A DNA stretch of 64,000 bases from Berberis thunbergii (Eukaryota > Streptophyta > Magnoliopsida > Ranunculales > Berberidaceae), in NCBI GenBank assembly GCA_003290165.1, contig QNQO01000650.1, positions 62,001 through 126,000 on the forward strand, given 5' to 3'. The translations under genes were made by a program, and so were the position numbers. Positions 63,881-64,000 of this stretch are shown one piece after another; position 1 is the first letter of the stretch; every line of letters begins with the position of its first letter. The notes below the pieces were generated by a model that saw nothing but the letters and a program-made list of their open reading frames with translations, had not been told where the DNA came from and ran no database searches.

Positions 63881-64000
63881 CTTCAGGTTCATAGTCAAAG
63901 AAACAAAGCAGACAAGTCATTAGAATCTACTTGCACAATCAAATCAGACCCTCTAAATTTCAAATTCTTATAGGCTTTTAGTTTTTACAGATGCGTTGTT

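Overview
This is plant nuclear DNA, probably from a eudicot. Every recognisable gene is split by GT-AG introns in AT-rich DNA, one tRNA is nuclear-type, several products carry chloroplast or mitochondrial targeting sequences, and short inverted-repeat transposons sit in introns and spacers. There are no operons, CRISPR arrays or prokaryotic features. The species cannot be named from the sequence alone. Exon maps were built by hand from splice sites, reading frame and remembered family conservation.

Layout, left to right: the first exon of a RETICULATA-related chloroplast gene (minus strand, running off or broken at the left edge beside an organelle-like insert); an intronless GT47 exostosin-family glycosyltransferase (minus); a seven-exon PRA1-family A gene (minus) with an exact 379-bp tandem duplication in one intron; a tRNA-Val(CAC) (minus); two tandem plastid-type uracil phosphoribosyltransferase genes (both minus, 12 exons each); a sparse spacer of nearly 6 kb; a 20-exon delta-1-pyrroline-5-carboxylate synthase gene (plus); a CACTA-type MITE; a seven-exon AKR4C-type aldo-keto reductase (minus); a MAM33/p32 mitochondrial matrix protein gene (minus) with an apparent frameshift; a repeat-rich stretch with a decayed pararetrovirus/retroelement-like open frame and a FAR1-like fragment; a CASP-like 5B membrane protein (plus) whose introns hold an inverted-repeat element and a LINE remnant; a four-exon GDP-mannose pyrophosphorylase (minus); a hAT-like MITE; a small plant-specific protein of unknown function (minus); and the last exons of an RCC1-repeat gene (minus) cut by the right edge.

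The genes are independent housekeeping, stress and metabolic loci: pyrimidine salvage, proline synthesis, carbonyl detoxification, ascorbate and cell-wall sugar supply, and membrane trafficking. I see no previously undescribed multi-gene system. The best leads are the UPP tandem pair, where one copy has Asn in place of the second Gly of the PRPP-binding ATGGT motif and a C-terminal extension; the MAM33 frame break; and several well-bounded non-autonomous transposons with target-site duplications.
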